Notes under the pieces: generated by a model
What the model saw: the letters and a program-made list of their open reading frames with translations, nothing else
What the model was told of the DNA's origin: nothing
The model's database searches: none
Shown: positions 13,903 to 26,080 of the stretch, piece after piece
Numbering within the stretch: position 1 is the stretch's first letter
Layout of the letters: every line of letters begins with the position of its first letter
Translations under genes and position numbers: made by a program
NCBI RefSeq assembly: GCF_025370935.1
Contig: NC_133477.1
Coordinates: 14,751,318 to 14,815,317 of the forward strand
Reading direction: 5' to 3'
Length of the DNA: 64,000 bases
Source: Choristoneura fumiferana
Taxonomy: Eukaryota; Arthropoda; Insecta; Lepidoptera; Tortricidae

Positions 13903-15416
13903 CATAGGACGCACGTATAGCGGTCAAAGTCATTACACCATTATTTTTGCTTCGGGGGTAAAAACAGAGATAAGAGAGTTAAATCGAAGTATTATGCATG
14001 TCAAAGCATATTTTTCATGTGCATTAATGTGTATGTAGCCACGCTAATACAGCCAAATGTGGGCAAATAATTGAATGTAAGTACGGTACAACTAGAATAT
14101 GTTAATGTCGCTCAGGTCTCGTCGGTTTTCAGAAGATTCAAATGAGAAAGAAAAAGAAAGCTCCGAAAGACATTAGCGAACTAGTTTAAGTGTAAACGGA
14201 TGAAAACTTCTTCAAATTCGCTACTCTCTTGACATGTGTTGTGGTCATTGGTTGAGGATCTGAGGGGCTAATACGAAACTCGAAAATCGAAGTTCGTATC
14301 GCACCGTCCCTTTCACTCGCGTATTAAATGGCATAAGCGTCAGCGGGACGGCAACATACGAAGTTTAGTTTTTCACTTCGTAGTATAGGGCCTGTAACAC
14401 GCTTCGCTATCCATCGCCACTCCACTCGAAGTTCTATCTTCCTGATACACTCTTAAAGAAGACATTAGAATCTAAATTAACAGTAATGAAATATTAGAGC
14501 AACCGCATGCAACGCGATGCGATAACAGGGCAAAGAAACAAAGAATTTTCTGAATAATTAGAACAAACAAATCGGTCCGAACAATCGTGGAATTGCTAGT
14601 AATGCAACAATTTGTAAACACCAAGTCCGTGTTTAAAGTATGACTGCTCCTCGAAGCCATTGTAAGCAGCTTGCTTTAATGTTACAGGCGGTACAGCGTA
14701 AAAGAGAAGATGTCGCGGATACAGTCAATACAAAGTGATGGAATGTGAAGTTATAAGACGTGTCTCTATCCTTCGAAGAAAGACTGAAATCCGGAGTACA
14801 GTTCCTACTGAGAAACGTTTTAATATTGTAAATTATTTCATTGAGTAAGTAGATGATTTAACAAACAAAAAAAAACTTAAAAAATATATGTATGTTCGAA
14901 AACATTAAATCGAAAATCAGTCATTTCTCCATTGATGCTGTGAAATTTTGGTAGACTTTGTAAATAGGTTAGAAATACCTTAATCAATACGTTCTATTCA
15001 TCTTTTTTCGGAAGGTAGAGACACGTTGTATAAAATTAGCTTCCTTCCATTTATCTGCACAGATTTTAACGTAGTGTATCATCAGAGTTTAAGCGCTAAA
15101 GAAGATTTACGTTGATTATACATACACATCCTTCCAGACCAATTGTCCTCAGAGTTCTGTCTTCAATTCGTTACTACGTTTTTGTTTTCTTTTTGAAGCC
15201 ACCTACTCCACTACTGTTTAGAATCTATCCCCGTATTACCATTATAATGGACTAAAATATAACATAGAATAAACTACTGATTTTTTAACGAAAATCTGAA
15301 ATATCCCACCAGGAATCTGACGTATTCACTTTTCATGAACTGTATCAAATTGTATAAAAGTATAATTTAGTTACCCCTATAGATACTAGGACGATTATAC
15401 GAATGGTAAACGAGTC
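13903..15416. other. Non-coding stretch with a diffuse inverted repeat
   Basis: The only structure I see is at about 14270-14395. There GGGCTAATACGAAACTCGAA and a reversed CTTCGTAGTATAGGGCC flank GGGACGG/CCGTCCC blocks. Related sequence (ATACGAAGTTCGAGTTTCGT and TAGTAGCCC) recurs near 24.19, 37.03 and 63.45 kb. No gene is seen. Confidence 0.4.
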
Positions 15417-15548
15417 CGGGGCAGATCTCCTACAAGATGGACAGATCAAATTACGGACTCCAGGTCCCCGAGGTTTAGCTCCGTCGTCAGGGCTGCCATG
15501 GACAGAAGCCGATGGAAACAAACCATCCTATCCAACTGGACGACTTAA
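15417..15548 (+). pseudogene. RTE-type LINE, ORF C-terminal remnant
   Basis: The open frame from 15417 to a TAA at 15546 encodes RGRSPTRWTDQI near its start and RSRWKQTILSNW near its end. This is the basic, Trp-rich C-terminal tail typical of RTE-clade ORFs. The reverse transcriptase domain upstream is missing, so the copy is 5'-truncated as usual for LINE insertions. A GGATGGATGGAT simple tail follows. Family assignment rests on the tail pattern only. Confidence 0.55.
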
Positions 15549-16236
15549 ATGGATGGATGGATAAATTACAATGTAATGAAAAACCTACATTTGTCATGCA
15601 TAGGACTTAAACTGCTGGAAAACTGTGAACAGTTTTTATCCTTCGGGTCATTGAAACATTTATTACTAAATTAAAAGTAGGGCGCAAGATCCACGTGTTA
15701 CTCGGGTATACCTAATCTCTTGAAGGAATTTCTAAGAATACACATTAATAATTCAACAACGAACGGATGTCATAACTGACACCTAACAGAATAGTAAATA
15801 CCACATCACAAGCTCCATTTCATCTGTGTGACGTAAACATCATACGAGTAAATAGACCGTCACATTATGCTACTTCACAGGTATCTAGATAGATAGTGAT
15901 CTATAACTCGAACAGAATTATTCAATAAAGTAACCATTATGAGATATAGTTAGGCACTTGCAAGATTTGCATGCATTTTCATTTGCCTAATGAAATTTAA
16001 TTTTCTGCTAAAGTAACTTCGGCTTGTGATTATCTGTGGGCACGGTAGTGCACGCCAAGACAAACAAAAAGAAGGCGAGGAAATACCAATCTTTCCTCTA
16101 ACCGTTTTGTCTCATTTATATTTCAAGATACAAAACGAAACAGAACGAATCATAAGAGGAAGAGATTGAATATATTTTCATACTTGCCTTGTCATGAAAA
16201 ATCCGCAATTTTTGATTTTTAAGTTGTGTAGACATG
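15549..16236. other. Non-coding stretch, nothing recognised
   Basis: AT-rich sequence without an open frame of interest or a clear repeat structure. Confidence 0.4.
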
Positions 16237-17023
16237 TGTCGGCGGCCGATTGTAAAATCCGCCAAATCACGAAATTCCTAGGCATATCGTGAAATGGCGC
16301 CATTTCATGAATTGGCTAAGGGACATCCGCCATATCGTTTTAAACTCACCGTTTAACGATTTGCCTAGTGACGTTTAGGCAGATCATGAAATTCCTAGGC
16401 ATATCATGAAACGCCGCCATATCGGTTCTGGCACTTCGCCGGCCGCTGCCATAAATAAAATAAATAAAATAAATATCATCAGCGACCTCGCTGAGTCTCA
16501 TGTCCATTTTGCCTCACTTCATAATGTTATCTGTCTTGTATTGTATTTTATGTTTGTGATGGTGAATAAAAATTTCTATTATTTATTTATTTTTTATTAT
16601 TATCATGGGACACTTGACACCAATTGACCTAGTCCCAAACTAAGCAAAGCGTGTACTATGGACACATAAACATACTTATATAGATAAATACTTGAATACA
16701 TATTAAACATCCAAGACCGAGATACAAACATTCATACAATATATCTGCCCCGGCCGGGATTCGAACCCGGGACCTTAAGCTTCGTAGTCAGGTTCTCTAA
16801 CCACTCAGCCATCCGGTCGTCAATAATATATACTAACCACTCCTCTCTTCGCTCGTCGTACCTAAATTTTTCTTTTTTTCGGCATATCACGATGTGCCCG
16901 GTATAGAGCTAGGAATATCGACGAATGCGTTGCTCTAATCGATCTGCCGTATCGTTTCTCAGGCACATCGGGATATGCCTAGAAATTTCGTAATCTGGCG
17001 GATTTTACGATCGGCCGCCGACA
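16237..17023. mobile_element. Fold-back element with minisatellite-like arms (FB2)
   Basis: Terminal inverted repeats begin TGTCGGCGGCCGAT and continue with near-perfect pairing for about 50 bases (16237-16290 against about 16970-17023), including TAAAATCCGCCA and CTAGGCATATC. Both arms contain degenerate repeats of roughly 20-25 bases built on CCTAGGCATATCRTGAAA. The centre is occupied by an ATAAATAA-type simple repeat and a tRNA-derived SINE (about 16581-16823) that probably inserted later. No transposase is seen. Confidence 0.65.
16581..16823 (-). mobile_element. tRNA-derived SINE, nested inside FB2
   Basis: Read on the minus strand, the 5' head at 16823-16745 begins GACGACCGGATGGCTGAG. 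It has an A box (TGGCTGAGTGG) and a B box (GGTTCGAATCC). A body of about 140 bases ends in CAAGTGTCCCATGATA and an ATAATAAA-type simple tail. The tRNA region ends without a clean anticodon stem, so it is a SINE promoter head and not a working tRNA. A second copy lies at 19591-20078 and a truncated third at 59227-59333. Confidence 0.75.
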
Positions 17024-18700
17024 TAAATTAGAGCACTTAATGGACCAATAAATAGGCACATCTGAGGCTTTACGCCCTTTTACATACATTCGCATATCAG
17101 AGAGGGATGAAATACTTTGGGATCACTATAAAACCACTACAGATACAGAAGTGCAGTGTTACATCTAGATTATACTGAGCCCGCCTATAAATTGTGCCGC
17201 ACATTGCTTTTGATTATGTAACAGCGTGTGCTGAGCAAGTCCAGTGTTTGTTTAAGCACGTTTTAATTCATTCGCAGCAGGGAAATAATTAATTAATCAA
17301 TGAAGCATGGTTTTAGAATTCGATAGCACACATAAAAAAGTTCTAACGTATAAAAGTTTGTACATCAATCACAACAAGGAAGGCGTTACGGACAAGCGAG
17401 CGTAGACATACGTAAATGAGTATCTCAATCTGAAATATTGTGGAAATTTCGTGTATTATTGTGGTAATTACGATGTGTAATTTTATGTGAAATGCTCAAG
17501 AGACGTGTACTGTTTAAACTGGAAAATAAGTCCGGGATTATAATTAGTGCTATTTTTAGGATAATTGCGGATGCTGCTTAACTAATAAACTTATATTGCT
17601 AAATCAACTGAGTTATTTAACAACAGATGAACGTATTAAGTGCCTGCTTGTCTAAGAAAAAACCTGTTAATAAAATACTTGATGAATATTACTCGTGACC
17701 ACAGGTAATAAAAAGTGACAAATCTGCTAATTTTATACCAGAAGATTGTTTACAGATGATCTGAAATAAATTGTAAATGTATAGTGAAGTCTATTAATAA
17801 ACAGTTAAAAAAACTTGTCATGCAAGTTACTGCTTCTGTACATAAACGTTTGAACAAATTAGTTAACGATTTGGCTCATGCTATGTAAATAGGTAGGCAT
17901 AGTTGACGATAACTACAAGCAAGGGTTTCGAGGACGTTGTAAAATACGTTTATTTGAACCCAGTGAATATACTTTTTGTGCGATAAGAATTGTACTCGTA
18001 TATATTCAACTATCATAAAAAATTATAAATTCTTATTTTAAAATAACACCTGGGGTTGTTAAGTATGAAATTCAATGTCATTTTTGTTAAAAATTATTTA
18101 TAGTTTCCACGCATCACGAAACGATTTTTTTCTTAATTCTAGCTCTACCTTAGGAAACGAATATGAAGTCGCTTCGCGTGGTGGAATAAAGTCATATTCA
18201 TTTATGTGCGTTAATTGATAACATCTTGAATTATTCGTAGTCTTAAATTCATAAAACATAGTTAAATTGACCTCTCGTATGCTAATTACCTGATTACTCG
18301 TATTAAAGTGTAAAATTGCGAAAAATAAAAACAACTAAACTTGGAGTGTACTCTTAAACATTAGATACCTATCGTTGGTGTTATTGTTGTCTGTGTGTGA
18401 CTTGGTTCTTGAAAATTAAGTTGAACATTTAATGCAGAATTAAAGAGTTTCATTTCGCAAGATGAACTTGAGACGAGACTGTATTACTAATTATTTTTAT
18501 TTATTCGCGGCCATGACGAGTCTAGATAGCTTAGCAAACTTGTGTTGCCAATACAGTCGTGTATCACATTAGGCTAAGTCTAACAACGCCTTTTTATACG
18601 AAGGATCAAACTCATCTCACGCTGCATTTTCGACGCCATAAATTATAATTTTTGATAGCTGACAAAAAATGTTTCAATGGGTAACGGGAAGAACGGGGTA
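17024..18700. other. Non-coding stretch, no gene seen
   Basis: Short open frames only, with no splice or domain support. No clear repeat structure is recognised. Confidence 0.45.
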
Positions 18701-18876
18701 TGTACCATCAGCCAAATATGTGGTCTACCACCCTCAAGTTGATAATCGTTTGCATTTCATAAAATAATAATGCCAATAGACGTGTCTGTCAACTTGAAAG
18801 TTCGACTTTAGCGGCATATTCATCTGACAGGAACTTGTTTAAAAATTGATAGATCACTTATTTGGCTGATGGTACA
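18701..18876. mobile_element. MITE with 22-bp terminal inverted repeats
   Basis: The left end TGTACCATCAGCCAAATA and the reverse complement of the right end (CACTTATTTGGCTGATGGTACA) match over about 22 bases. The interior (about 130 bases) shows weaker pairing (CAAGTTGA/TCAACTTG). It is non-coding. The superfamily is not determined. Confidence 0.6.
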
Positions 18877-19459
18877 TGTAATGAATATTTTTTAGGATGT
18901 ATTCTATCTTGATTATACTCAGCGGCACAAAATGTGGCCCACTCTTCATACAAAAATTACCTATTACTGCATACATTTGAGGGCCAGATTTTCTTCCGTT
19001 CAGTATATTTAGCTTTTATAATTTGTTATGAAAATTATTAGCGCTTATAAACTGAAATGTACGGTACAGTATTCAGTTTTAATTTATTAGGCAAATTTTA
19101 TACATGATCTAGTTAACATGGACCCTAATAGCCGCAACATTCATGTCATTATTTCTGCATTTTTCTCGAAGTGGACTAAAGGACTTGAAATAAAATAGGA
19201 AAACCTGTGTTCGTACACGAACAAAAAATGATTACATCGATTAGTAACGTCGATCTTTACAGTGTAGCTTGACTTTCACAATTATGGATGCCTCGATATT
19301 TTTATGATAATCGGTATTAAGTTTTGACTAAACAGCTAATTACCGTTTTACATGCAACTCTATCTTGACAACTACTGTATTAAAAAATACGACAGCAGAC
19401 ACGATTCAACGTTGATTCACACAAAGGGTATTTACAGATGTTGTAAATAATATTTTGCC
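18877..19459. other. Non-coding stretch, nothing recognised
   Basis: AT-rich sequence with no open frame or repeat structure that I can support. Confidence 0.4.
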
Positions 19460-19575
19460 ATCGTGTTTTGTCAGTAAAGTTCGTATTTAACTTGCTTTCT
19501 CAACTAGCTTACTGAAGTTTACTGAAGCTGATTGAGAAAGCTGTATAAATACAAACTTTTCCGACAAAATACGAT
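19460..19575. mobile_element. Imperfect palindromic MITE
   Basis: ATCGTGTTTTGTCAGTAAAG... and the reverse complement of ...CTTTTCCGACAAAATACGAT pair along about 44 bases per arm. Both arms include CTTTCTCAA at the inner end. The loop is short (CTAGCTTACTGAAG). No coding content. Confidence 0.55.
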
Positions 19576-19590
19576 AGAAAACATTATTAA

Positions 19591-20078
19591 TTAAATAAAT
19601 AAATAAATATCATGGGACACTTGACACCAATTGACCTAGTCCCAAACTAATCAAAGCTTGAACTATGGATACTAGGCAACGGATAAACATACTTATATAG
19701 GTAAACTAGCTTTTGCCCGCGGCTTCGCCCGCGTGGAATTCGATTATCGCGCGCTGTTCCCTCGGGAACTGTGCATTTTTTCGGGATAAAAAGTAGCCTA
19801 TGTCACTCTCTGGCCCATAAACTATCGCTATACCAAAAATCACGTCGATCCGTCGCTCCGTTTCGACGTGAAAGATGGACAAACATACACACAAACACAC
19901 ACACTTTCGCATTTATTATATTAGGATGGATACATACTTAAATACATAATTAAACATCCAAGACCCGAGAACAAGCATTTGTATTATTCATACAAATATC
20001 TGCCCCGGCCGGGAATCGAACCCGGGACCTCAAGCTTCGTAGTCAGGCTCTCTAACCACTTAGCCATCCGGTCGTCAA
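19591..20078 (-). mobile_element. tRNA-derived SINE interrupted by a second repeat
   Basis: This is the same SINE family as at 16581-16823. On the minus strand the GACGACCGGATGGC head lies at 20078-20001, with A and B boxes, and the AAATAAATAAATAAAT tail is at 19591-19610. The body is split at about 19705/19926 by a different repeat (see 19706-19926). The 59227-59333 fragment is a further copy whose remainder is lost in the N gap. Confidence 0.7.
19706..19926 (-). mobile_element. 'Cgcgggc/cgaag' lepidopteran repeat nested in a SINE
   Basis: The insert begins CTAGCTTTTGCCCGCGGCTT and ends GCATTTATTATATTAGGA. These ends are also seen, complete or partial, at about 4500-4541 and at 37951-39247. 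Comparing with the uninterrupted SINE at 16.6-16.8 kb shows that it entered the SINE body between CTTATATAGGTAAA and TGGATACATACTT. It is short (about 220 bases) and non-coding. I cannot name its superfamily. Confidence 0.6.
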
Positions 20079-20171
20079 TTACTCGTAGATCAGTATCTTT
20101 CTATAAATTATCTCTAGGTTTTGGCTACATTAATACGAGTTAGGTTACGTTGTCACTGGTATTGGTTGTTG

Positions 20172-20199
20172 TCTTTGAGTATTTATCTAAATACTCAAA
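20172..20199. repeat. Perfect short palindrome
   Basis: CTTTGAGTATTTA and TAAATACTCAAAG are exact inverted repeats separated by two bases. It is conserved in the second copy of the duplication (about 59435-59470). Function unknown. Confidence 0.5.
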
Positions 20200-20217
20200 G
20201 GTTGTTGTAGTTGGATG

Positions 20218-20292
20218 CGTGCAGCGCAGGATCGATCGTTGTGGAACTCTTTAGGGCAAGCTTTTGTCCAGTATTGGACGTCTTTCGACTGA
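20218..20292 (+). pseudogene. RTE-type LINE, ORF C-terminal remnant (copy A)
   Basis: The frame from 20218 to TGA at 20290 ends with LGQAFVQYWTSFD, preceded by RAAQDRSLWNS. This is the final segment of an RTE-clade ORF (Trp near the end, then a stop and short GAT-rich 3' sequence). Only about 24 codons survive. The identical remnant is at 59486-59560 in the duplicated copy. Confidence 0.6.
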
Positions 20293-21000
20293 TATCATGG
20301 CAAATGGTGATAATGATATACCTAAAGGAGTGAACAAGATTGTTAAAACCGACAGACGGTTGGTCAAGCTTACTGACAGATAATCAACCTAACAAAGAGA
20401 TTTCTAAAGAGGAGATCAAGCCTAATAAACTCTTATATAGACAATTATAAGCTAGCAGTTATATAGAGAGATTGGTTACAAGTTAAGATTTGGTTATAAA
20501 TAGGGTGAAATATGTTAAGTATTAGTTTTTTCGTCGTGTGAGATGTTAGTAAATCTAGAGGCTAGTAAATCTCCATTGTTGTGAACCAAAACCAAAATGT
20601 GAATGTTTCATGTATAAATAATAATGGTGGTAAACACTAGTGTACATTTACTGAGTTGTGTATAGTTGAACATGATCAGGTCACCAAAATACCCGGAATA
20701 AAGTTTCCTGTTTGACTACGAAACCCTTAAAAAAAAGGTGAAAGAAATTTAATGTAAAGTCTAAAAGATAATAGGATTTTGGGATGGAGTGACCACTAAC
20801 GGCGGACATGGGTTAATGGAATAGGAAGGCATAAGTTATCCTTATTGTAATACTAGCAGTTACTAGTAACCCACGACTTCGTCTGCGCCGAATTAATTTA
20901 TTACTAGGTATCCGAAAAAAACTCTCTTATCCTGGATAAAAGTTTATAAAACCTGTTTGTATTCTCAATTCCAAATTTCGCTTTCATCGTACTTAAGGCT

Positions 21001-21102
21001 GTGCGTGCGAGTGCGAGCTGCGAGTGCGTGAGTGAGTGCGTGCGTGCGTGCGTGCGTGCGTGAGTGCGTGCGTGCGTGTGTGTGTGCGTGTGTGTGTGTG
21101 TA
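21001..21102 (+). repeat. GTGC/GT microsatellite
   Basis: An array of GTGC and GAGTGC units grades into (GT)n. The equivalent array in copy B (60301-60382) has different unit numbers, so it is length-variable between the two copies. Confidence 0.9.
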
Positions 21103-24002
21103 TATATTATTATGCTTGTTACTCTTTAACGCTACACGGATTTGGATGAAATTTGTTATGTAGTTCGTTGGACGTCTGGAATAACACATTGGCTACTGTT
21201 AAACGCAATATTCTCAGGGGATTGGAATAAAGTCAATAACCGCTAATTTGTAAAACGTGAAAGGAAAATTAAAGAGGACCAGGATGTGGGTAACTTTTGA
21301 AAATAGTCACGATAATTTTTGAGAATTCCCACTGGAATTTTGCGAATTCTCGAATTTTCAATTCAAATGCCAGACAGTTTATTGTTTAACGCGCTCGTAA
21401 ATTGGAACCTGCGAATCGGGGAGTATTCACTTTCTGCACTTACCAAACAAGCCGCGAAAATATTTAAAAAAAACAGTAGCGGCAAAAGTACAAAATAAGT
21501 TTTTTTATGTACCTAATAGCAGACAAACGAGCAGACGGTTCACCTGATCTGATGTTAAGTGATTACCGTCGCCCATAGACATCAGCAGCACCATTAGGGC
21601 TGCAGCGATGCGTTGCCGGGATTCCTAGAAATGGTGCATTCGCTTTTTGAAGGTAGTCATAATCACAGTGAGTTGGAAAAACCTCGACCGCCAAACTGTT
21701 CCACAAATGACATGTGCGAGACAAAAAGTAACGCTTAAACCCTACGGTACGGTGTCCTAGGAGAGTAAGCAAGACGCGGGAGTAAGCGCTGATTGGCGTG
21801 TGGGACTGTCACATTCGTAGAATTTAACGAGCAACGCTACTTCCGTGCTGCCAGTTGTAGATTACCAGTGAAATGTTATACTTTTTGAAGTGCAATAGCT
21901 TTTAATATTAATTGAATAATTTTATTATCCATCCATTAATTAAAAAATAATCCAGCAATTAACGTCGGTAAAATAAACACGTGCTGTTTTGAATGACATG
22001 ACTTTGTAGGAACGTACGTAGGCAACAAGTTTTAAAATGATTGTATAACTGTTCTGTACCTATTGGGTATGCCTGGCCTAAAATTAGTAGAAAAGGATAC
22101 TTACCTACCTATCTAATGCAATTATCAACTGTGAATTATTGTCTCATGCTTGTGCTCATGCTATTTATTTAATTTAACAAAAAGGATCTGCCAAAGGCAA
22201 CTGTCAGATCCGAAGCTTTATTTTAACATGATGGTGCCACCGAACAATAGCAGAAATAAATAATGTTTGTAAACAATCATAAGCTCAGCTTACACTATTC
22301 CACAATTTGTCTTTAATGACGTGCGTACTTACAAGCGAAGCTGGAAACTGAATTATGTTCATCTGTGGCACTTTTTATTCGAAAGATCATAATTATCTTC
22401 CCTGAAAGGCATTGCTATTGGTATACTACTATGACGTATAGTAGTATTCACTTACAAGTGTCAAAATCACAAAACGAAGGTAGGTAGGGATTTATTGATA
22501 AGAGAAAATATTTAAGTAGGTATATCATTATCCTATCTCAATGTAGTAACTGATTAACTGATAACTATAAAAATAAACGCTCACTGAAAAGTTCTACGTC
22601 GATTTTGCAACAACCTCATTAAGAGAAACCCTATTGCCAACCGAAACACTAGTTTCATCTAAAACTACCTACACTCCACGCAGCTGACGACCGATAATTT
22701 CACAAAACAACTTTAATTAAATTTCTTTTACAATCAGCGTTGTTTATGCGAAACCGGTGGTGACAAACCACAATTTTATTTTCTCTACGTAATCTTACGC
22801 ACCAGCCTATTACTAAACAAAAGAAGTACCTAAATAATGGGATAACGAGTAATTTAAAAGATCATACCTGTACTGGATGACCGGCGGTTAGCGTTCCAAC
22901 CAAAACAAATGACAAACGGCGTAAACTGTTCAATTTTGCAATTAGAATCAACGTACCGACGATATTCACGGTTTAGTTCTGAATAAAGTCACACTTATAG
23001 TCAGTCCGATAGGGTCTCGAGGTTTACGTAAAAGTTATTGTTTTACGTAAATGTTTACGCGGGGGCCGGCGCGAGAAGCGTGCGGTACGAGCGGATCGGC
23101 AATTGTTACTGGCGGATGAATTGAGCGAACACGAACGTAATTTGGAGTTGGTAGTTCAACGTAGACGTAGAACTAAGTTTGTGTTGGTTTAACTACGAGA
23201 TCTACTACCGATGCCGACTTGGTAACAGCATCAAGAAATACCTACTTAATGATAGCAACTATTTTAACTAAGAAATGTGCACGTTGTTTTTTTTTTTGAT
23301 GTACGGTTATGAAAAAAACGGAGGATTAGAAGTAAAATAATGCATAAGTTTGCGCAGGAAATTAATAATACAATAATAACTCTTATCTATTTGCTACGTA
23401 GTTTTTTCCTGCTACCCTAGGTATTTAGGACATTGGCATGCATAGGAAATCAGTGTCACAATCAATATTGTTTAACGTAGTATTAGCTATCTCGTGGCCA
23501 ATTTTCACCGATATCGGTCGAGTAGTTAACTCATAAGTCATAACAAAGAAATTAACAAAAAGATAGTCACTTCCTAATGGCAATGCCTTTTTTAATAATG
23601 TTTACTTTTAATTGGATGAAAGGAAATATATATATTTTATTATTATATTTATATTTTATATTTATATTTATTTATTATATTTTATTTTACCTTATTTTAC
23701 CTCCGTTAATTGTGCCAATTGAAGTGAAATAGAAGGTAGCGTTCCCCCGAGTTTAAACGCATAGTACCTATACTAAAACGAAATCGCTATAGAACGCGAC
23801 ACGAGCGATATTGTATGTGCTTATGTACTCTTTTTTATTATTATTTATTGTACGAAATAAATAAACAAACACAACTGACAAACATTGAGATATAATATTA
23901 TTATGTACAAACAACTCATCCCTTTAAGGAATCTCTACCAGTCAACCATTGAGTGGATGAGAGGAGCATTCAGTTAGGAACAGACAAAAATACAAATTTT
24001 AA

Positions 24003-24062
24003 ATTCACTGCATTATATTATAGCTTCCACTATAACTTTTAAACTTTAAAAGTGGAAGCTAC
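24003..24062. repeat. Hairpin inverted repeat
   Basis: TAGCTTCCACT..AACTTTTAAA pairs with CTTTAAAAGTGGAAGCTA. It is preserved in copy B near 63280-63320. Non-coding. Confidence 0.5.
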
Positions 24063-24582
24063 CTACAATACAATGCTAAATTGTTTGGGGAAATCGCCGT
24101 CGCGTTGCAGTCACCCGACAGGTGTGGTCAAACCTTACAATTTAGGTGTAGGTAGACGTTAATACGAGAGCGAGAGGGACAGTACGATACGAAGTTCGAG
24201 TTTCGTAGTAGCCCTGCTGCAGTCGAGGAATCGCGTACCATGGTGGAACCTTTACCTTTTCATAATCAATTTCGCTATGTTTTCTTTGGCAGATGTATAC
24301 ATTTTCAATATGACATCAGTAGCAGAAAGGTTCCATTAGTGCAAAGCACGAAGGCTGCAAATAATAACACGAAAATAATCAATAGATTTTGTTTAATAAT
24401 ATCGATACCTCCTACGTATACTGGTACAAGTGACAAATTTCTGATTTTTAGTTTTTTGCAATTTTGTGATTAATATTTCCTTATTTACCTACCACAAAAA
24501 ATTTGGACGGATATTCCTATTAGTTTTGGAAATAAAGTGACGTATATGAATGCATCTAACACCGTTTTGCTAATCGGTACAA

Positions 24583-24681
24583 CGTATACTGAGGCAACCG
24601 ACATGCACCACTATACGCGGCACCGATATTGTCGCGGGGCCGGGGAAGTCGAGTGTAACTGGCAGTTGCCTCAGTGTACGC
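24583..24681. repeat. Inverted repeat inside the 2.39 kb element
   Basis: CGTATACTGAGGCAAC (24583-24598) pairs imperfectly with GTTGCCTCAGTGTACGC (24665-24681). It encloses a GC-rich spacer unlike the AT-rich surroundings. The arms resemble the terminal motif GTATACTGGTACAAG. Confidence 0.5.
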
Positions 24682-25096
24682 GCTAGCCGTCGCTGCGTGC
24701 GGACCGTTTAAACTGTTCTACGAGCACATAATTTGATAGTATATATAAAAAAAAACATGTTTTGGTTTGGCAAGACCACAATAGCCGTATTTCTCATAGA
24801 CAGTCATGGAAACTAAATCCAATGTGAAACCTTTTCGTGATCTATTTCGCTATGATTTCTTTGGCAAATGTATGGGATGTCAACATAACATTGGTAGTAC
24901 AACGGTTCCACCCCAGTACCAGTACGTGATTCAGTTTCCTCGGCTATACCTACATGTACGCGTGCTAGAAATATAACATTGCAGTATTACATTGCATTTT
25001 GGTAGTTGAGCATCCCCAAAAAGAAGGCGAAGGCATGCATGCTTTAATTAAAATGAGAACAGTAAATTTCAATATACCTACAGGTTGATAAAAAAA

Positions 25097-25289
25097 ATCC
25101 TGTACTATACTGTAACCCATATTAGGGCTACTGATTACTAATACGATATAAGTGGGAAAACATCGAAATTAGAAAGTCTTCTTGCGACTCCACTTCCATA
25201 CAAAACTTTTTTTTCGAATCACAGTATTTTTCTACTTGGATCATATTAGTAATTAGTAGCCCTAATGTGGTTTAAAGTATAGTACAGGT
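25097..25289. mobile_element. Palindromic MITE nested in the 2.39 kb element
   Basis: The arms of about 55 bases begin ATCCTGTACTATACT and include TTAGGGCTACTGATTACTAA. Their reverse complement is at about 25235-25289. The interior of about 80 bases is non-coding. It sits wholly inside the larger element. Confidence 0.6.
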
Positions 25290-25789
25290 TTTAATAACAC
25301 CCTATACACATTTTTTATACACACCTAAGAAATGGTACCTGGCTATGTATATGGCGAAAACGGGTAAACCGTATGAAGTTATAGAAGTTTCCCAAGACTC
25401 AGAAACAGACACAAAATTTAAATCTATTGTCAAGAAGACATTAATATATAAGGCGTATTATTAAAATTAATGATTATATCATGGATAGGGAAATTTGGAA
25501 ATAATTCCGATCCGCATTGGCGAGTGCTTACTCCAAATAGCGAATTGAGAACTGTTTTAAATATGTAGTTGTGTTAAATACTTGTGATGTATAGATATCA
25601 CTAAAATATGATTGTAAATCTGTTTACAAAATATACCTAGGTTTATTGCCAGACTCTTCTCAACAGAGGTTTTTACGAACCGGTGGTAAATTTTTTGACA
25701 TTCATAAGTGCTTGTTACAATCTAAATTGAATAAAGATATTTTGACTTTGACTCAATATTTCATGTCAAAGCTTGTCTTAAGCAAAGTG

Positions 25790-26080
25790 CCAATCAGACT
25801 CGCGCACGAAGGGTTCCGTACCATCTATACAACTTCATTAGGATTAGCAAAAAAATGGCAAAAAAAAACATTTGTTGTATGGGGCCCCCTTAAATATTTA
25901 TTCTGATCTATTTTTGTTATATATATATTATATCGACTACAGTTATACATAATCTGTGAAAATTTCAACTGTCTAACTATCATGGTTCATGAGATACAGC
26001 CTGGTGACAGACGGACGGACAGCGAAGTAGTATAAAGTAGTAGGGTTTCCGTTTATACCCTTTGGGTACGGAACCCTGAA
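25790..26080. repeat. Dispersed lepidopteran repeat with 'gggttccgta' blocks
   Basis: GAAGGGTTCCGTACC at 25809 and GGGTACGGAACCCTGAAG near 26065-26082 bracket CAGACGGACGGACAG. The same block arrangement appears at 33.07-33.66, 38.38-38.82 and 47.82-47.95 kb. It is a common non-coding interspersed repeat and I cannot assign its class. Confidence 0.5.

Larger units (their letters stand above)
19972..24402 (+). repeat. Segmental duplication, copy A
   Basis: This block is nearly identical, in the same orientation, to 59227-63661. Differences are scattered substitutions and short indels, for example about 30 extra bases in copy B near 59665, a different insertion near 21770/61040, and a shorter copy B near 61280. 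Copy A ends at 24402, where a 2.4 kb TIR element is inserted. It contains a LINE tail, a GTGC microsatellite and hairpins, and no host gene. Confidence 0.9.

Noticed and set aside
16740..16823. tRNA gene
   Set aside because: A and B boxes are present, but the anticodon stem does not pair well. The sequence continues into a body with a simple tail and recurs at 20.0 and 59.3 kb, so it is a SINE head.
20965..21189. His/Thr-rich open frame (and its partner at 60263-60466)
   Set aside because: It is produced by the GTGC/GT microsatellite read in one frame.
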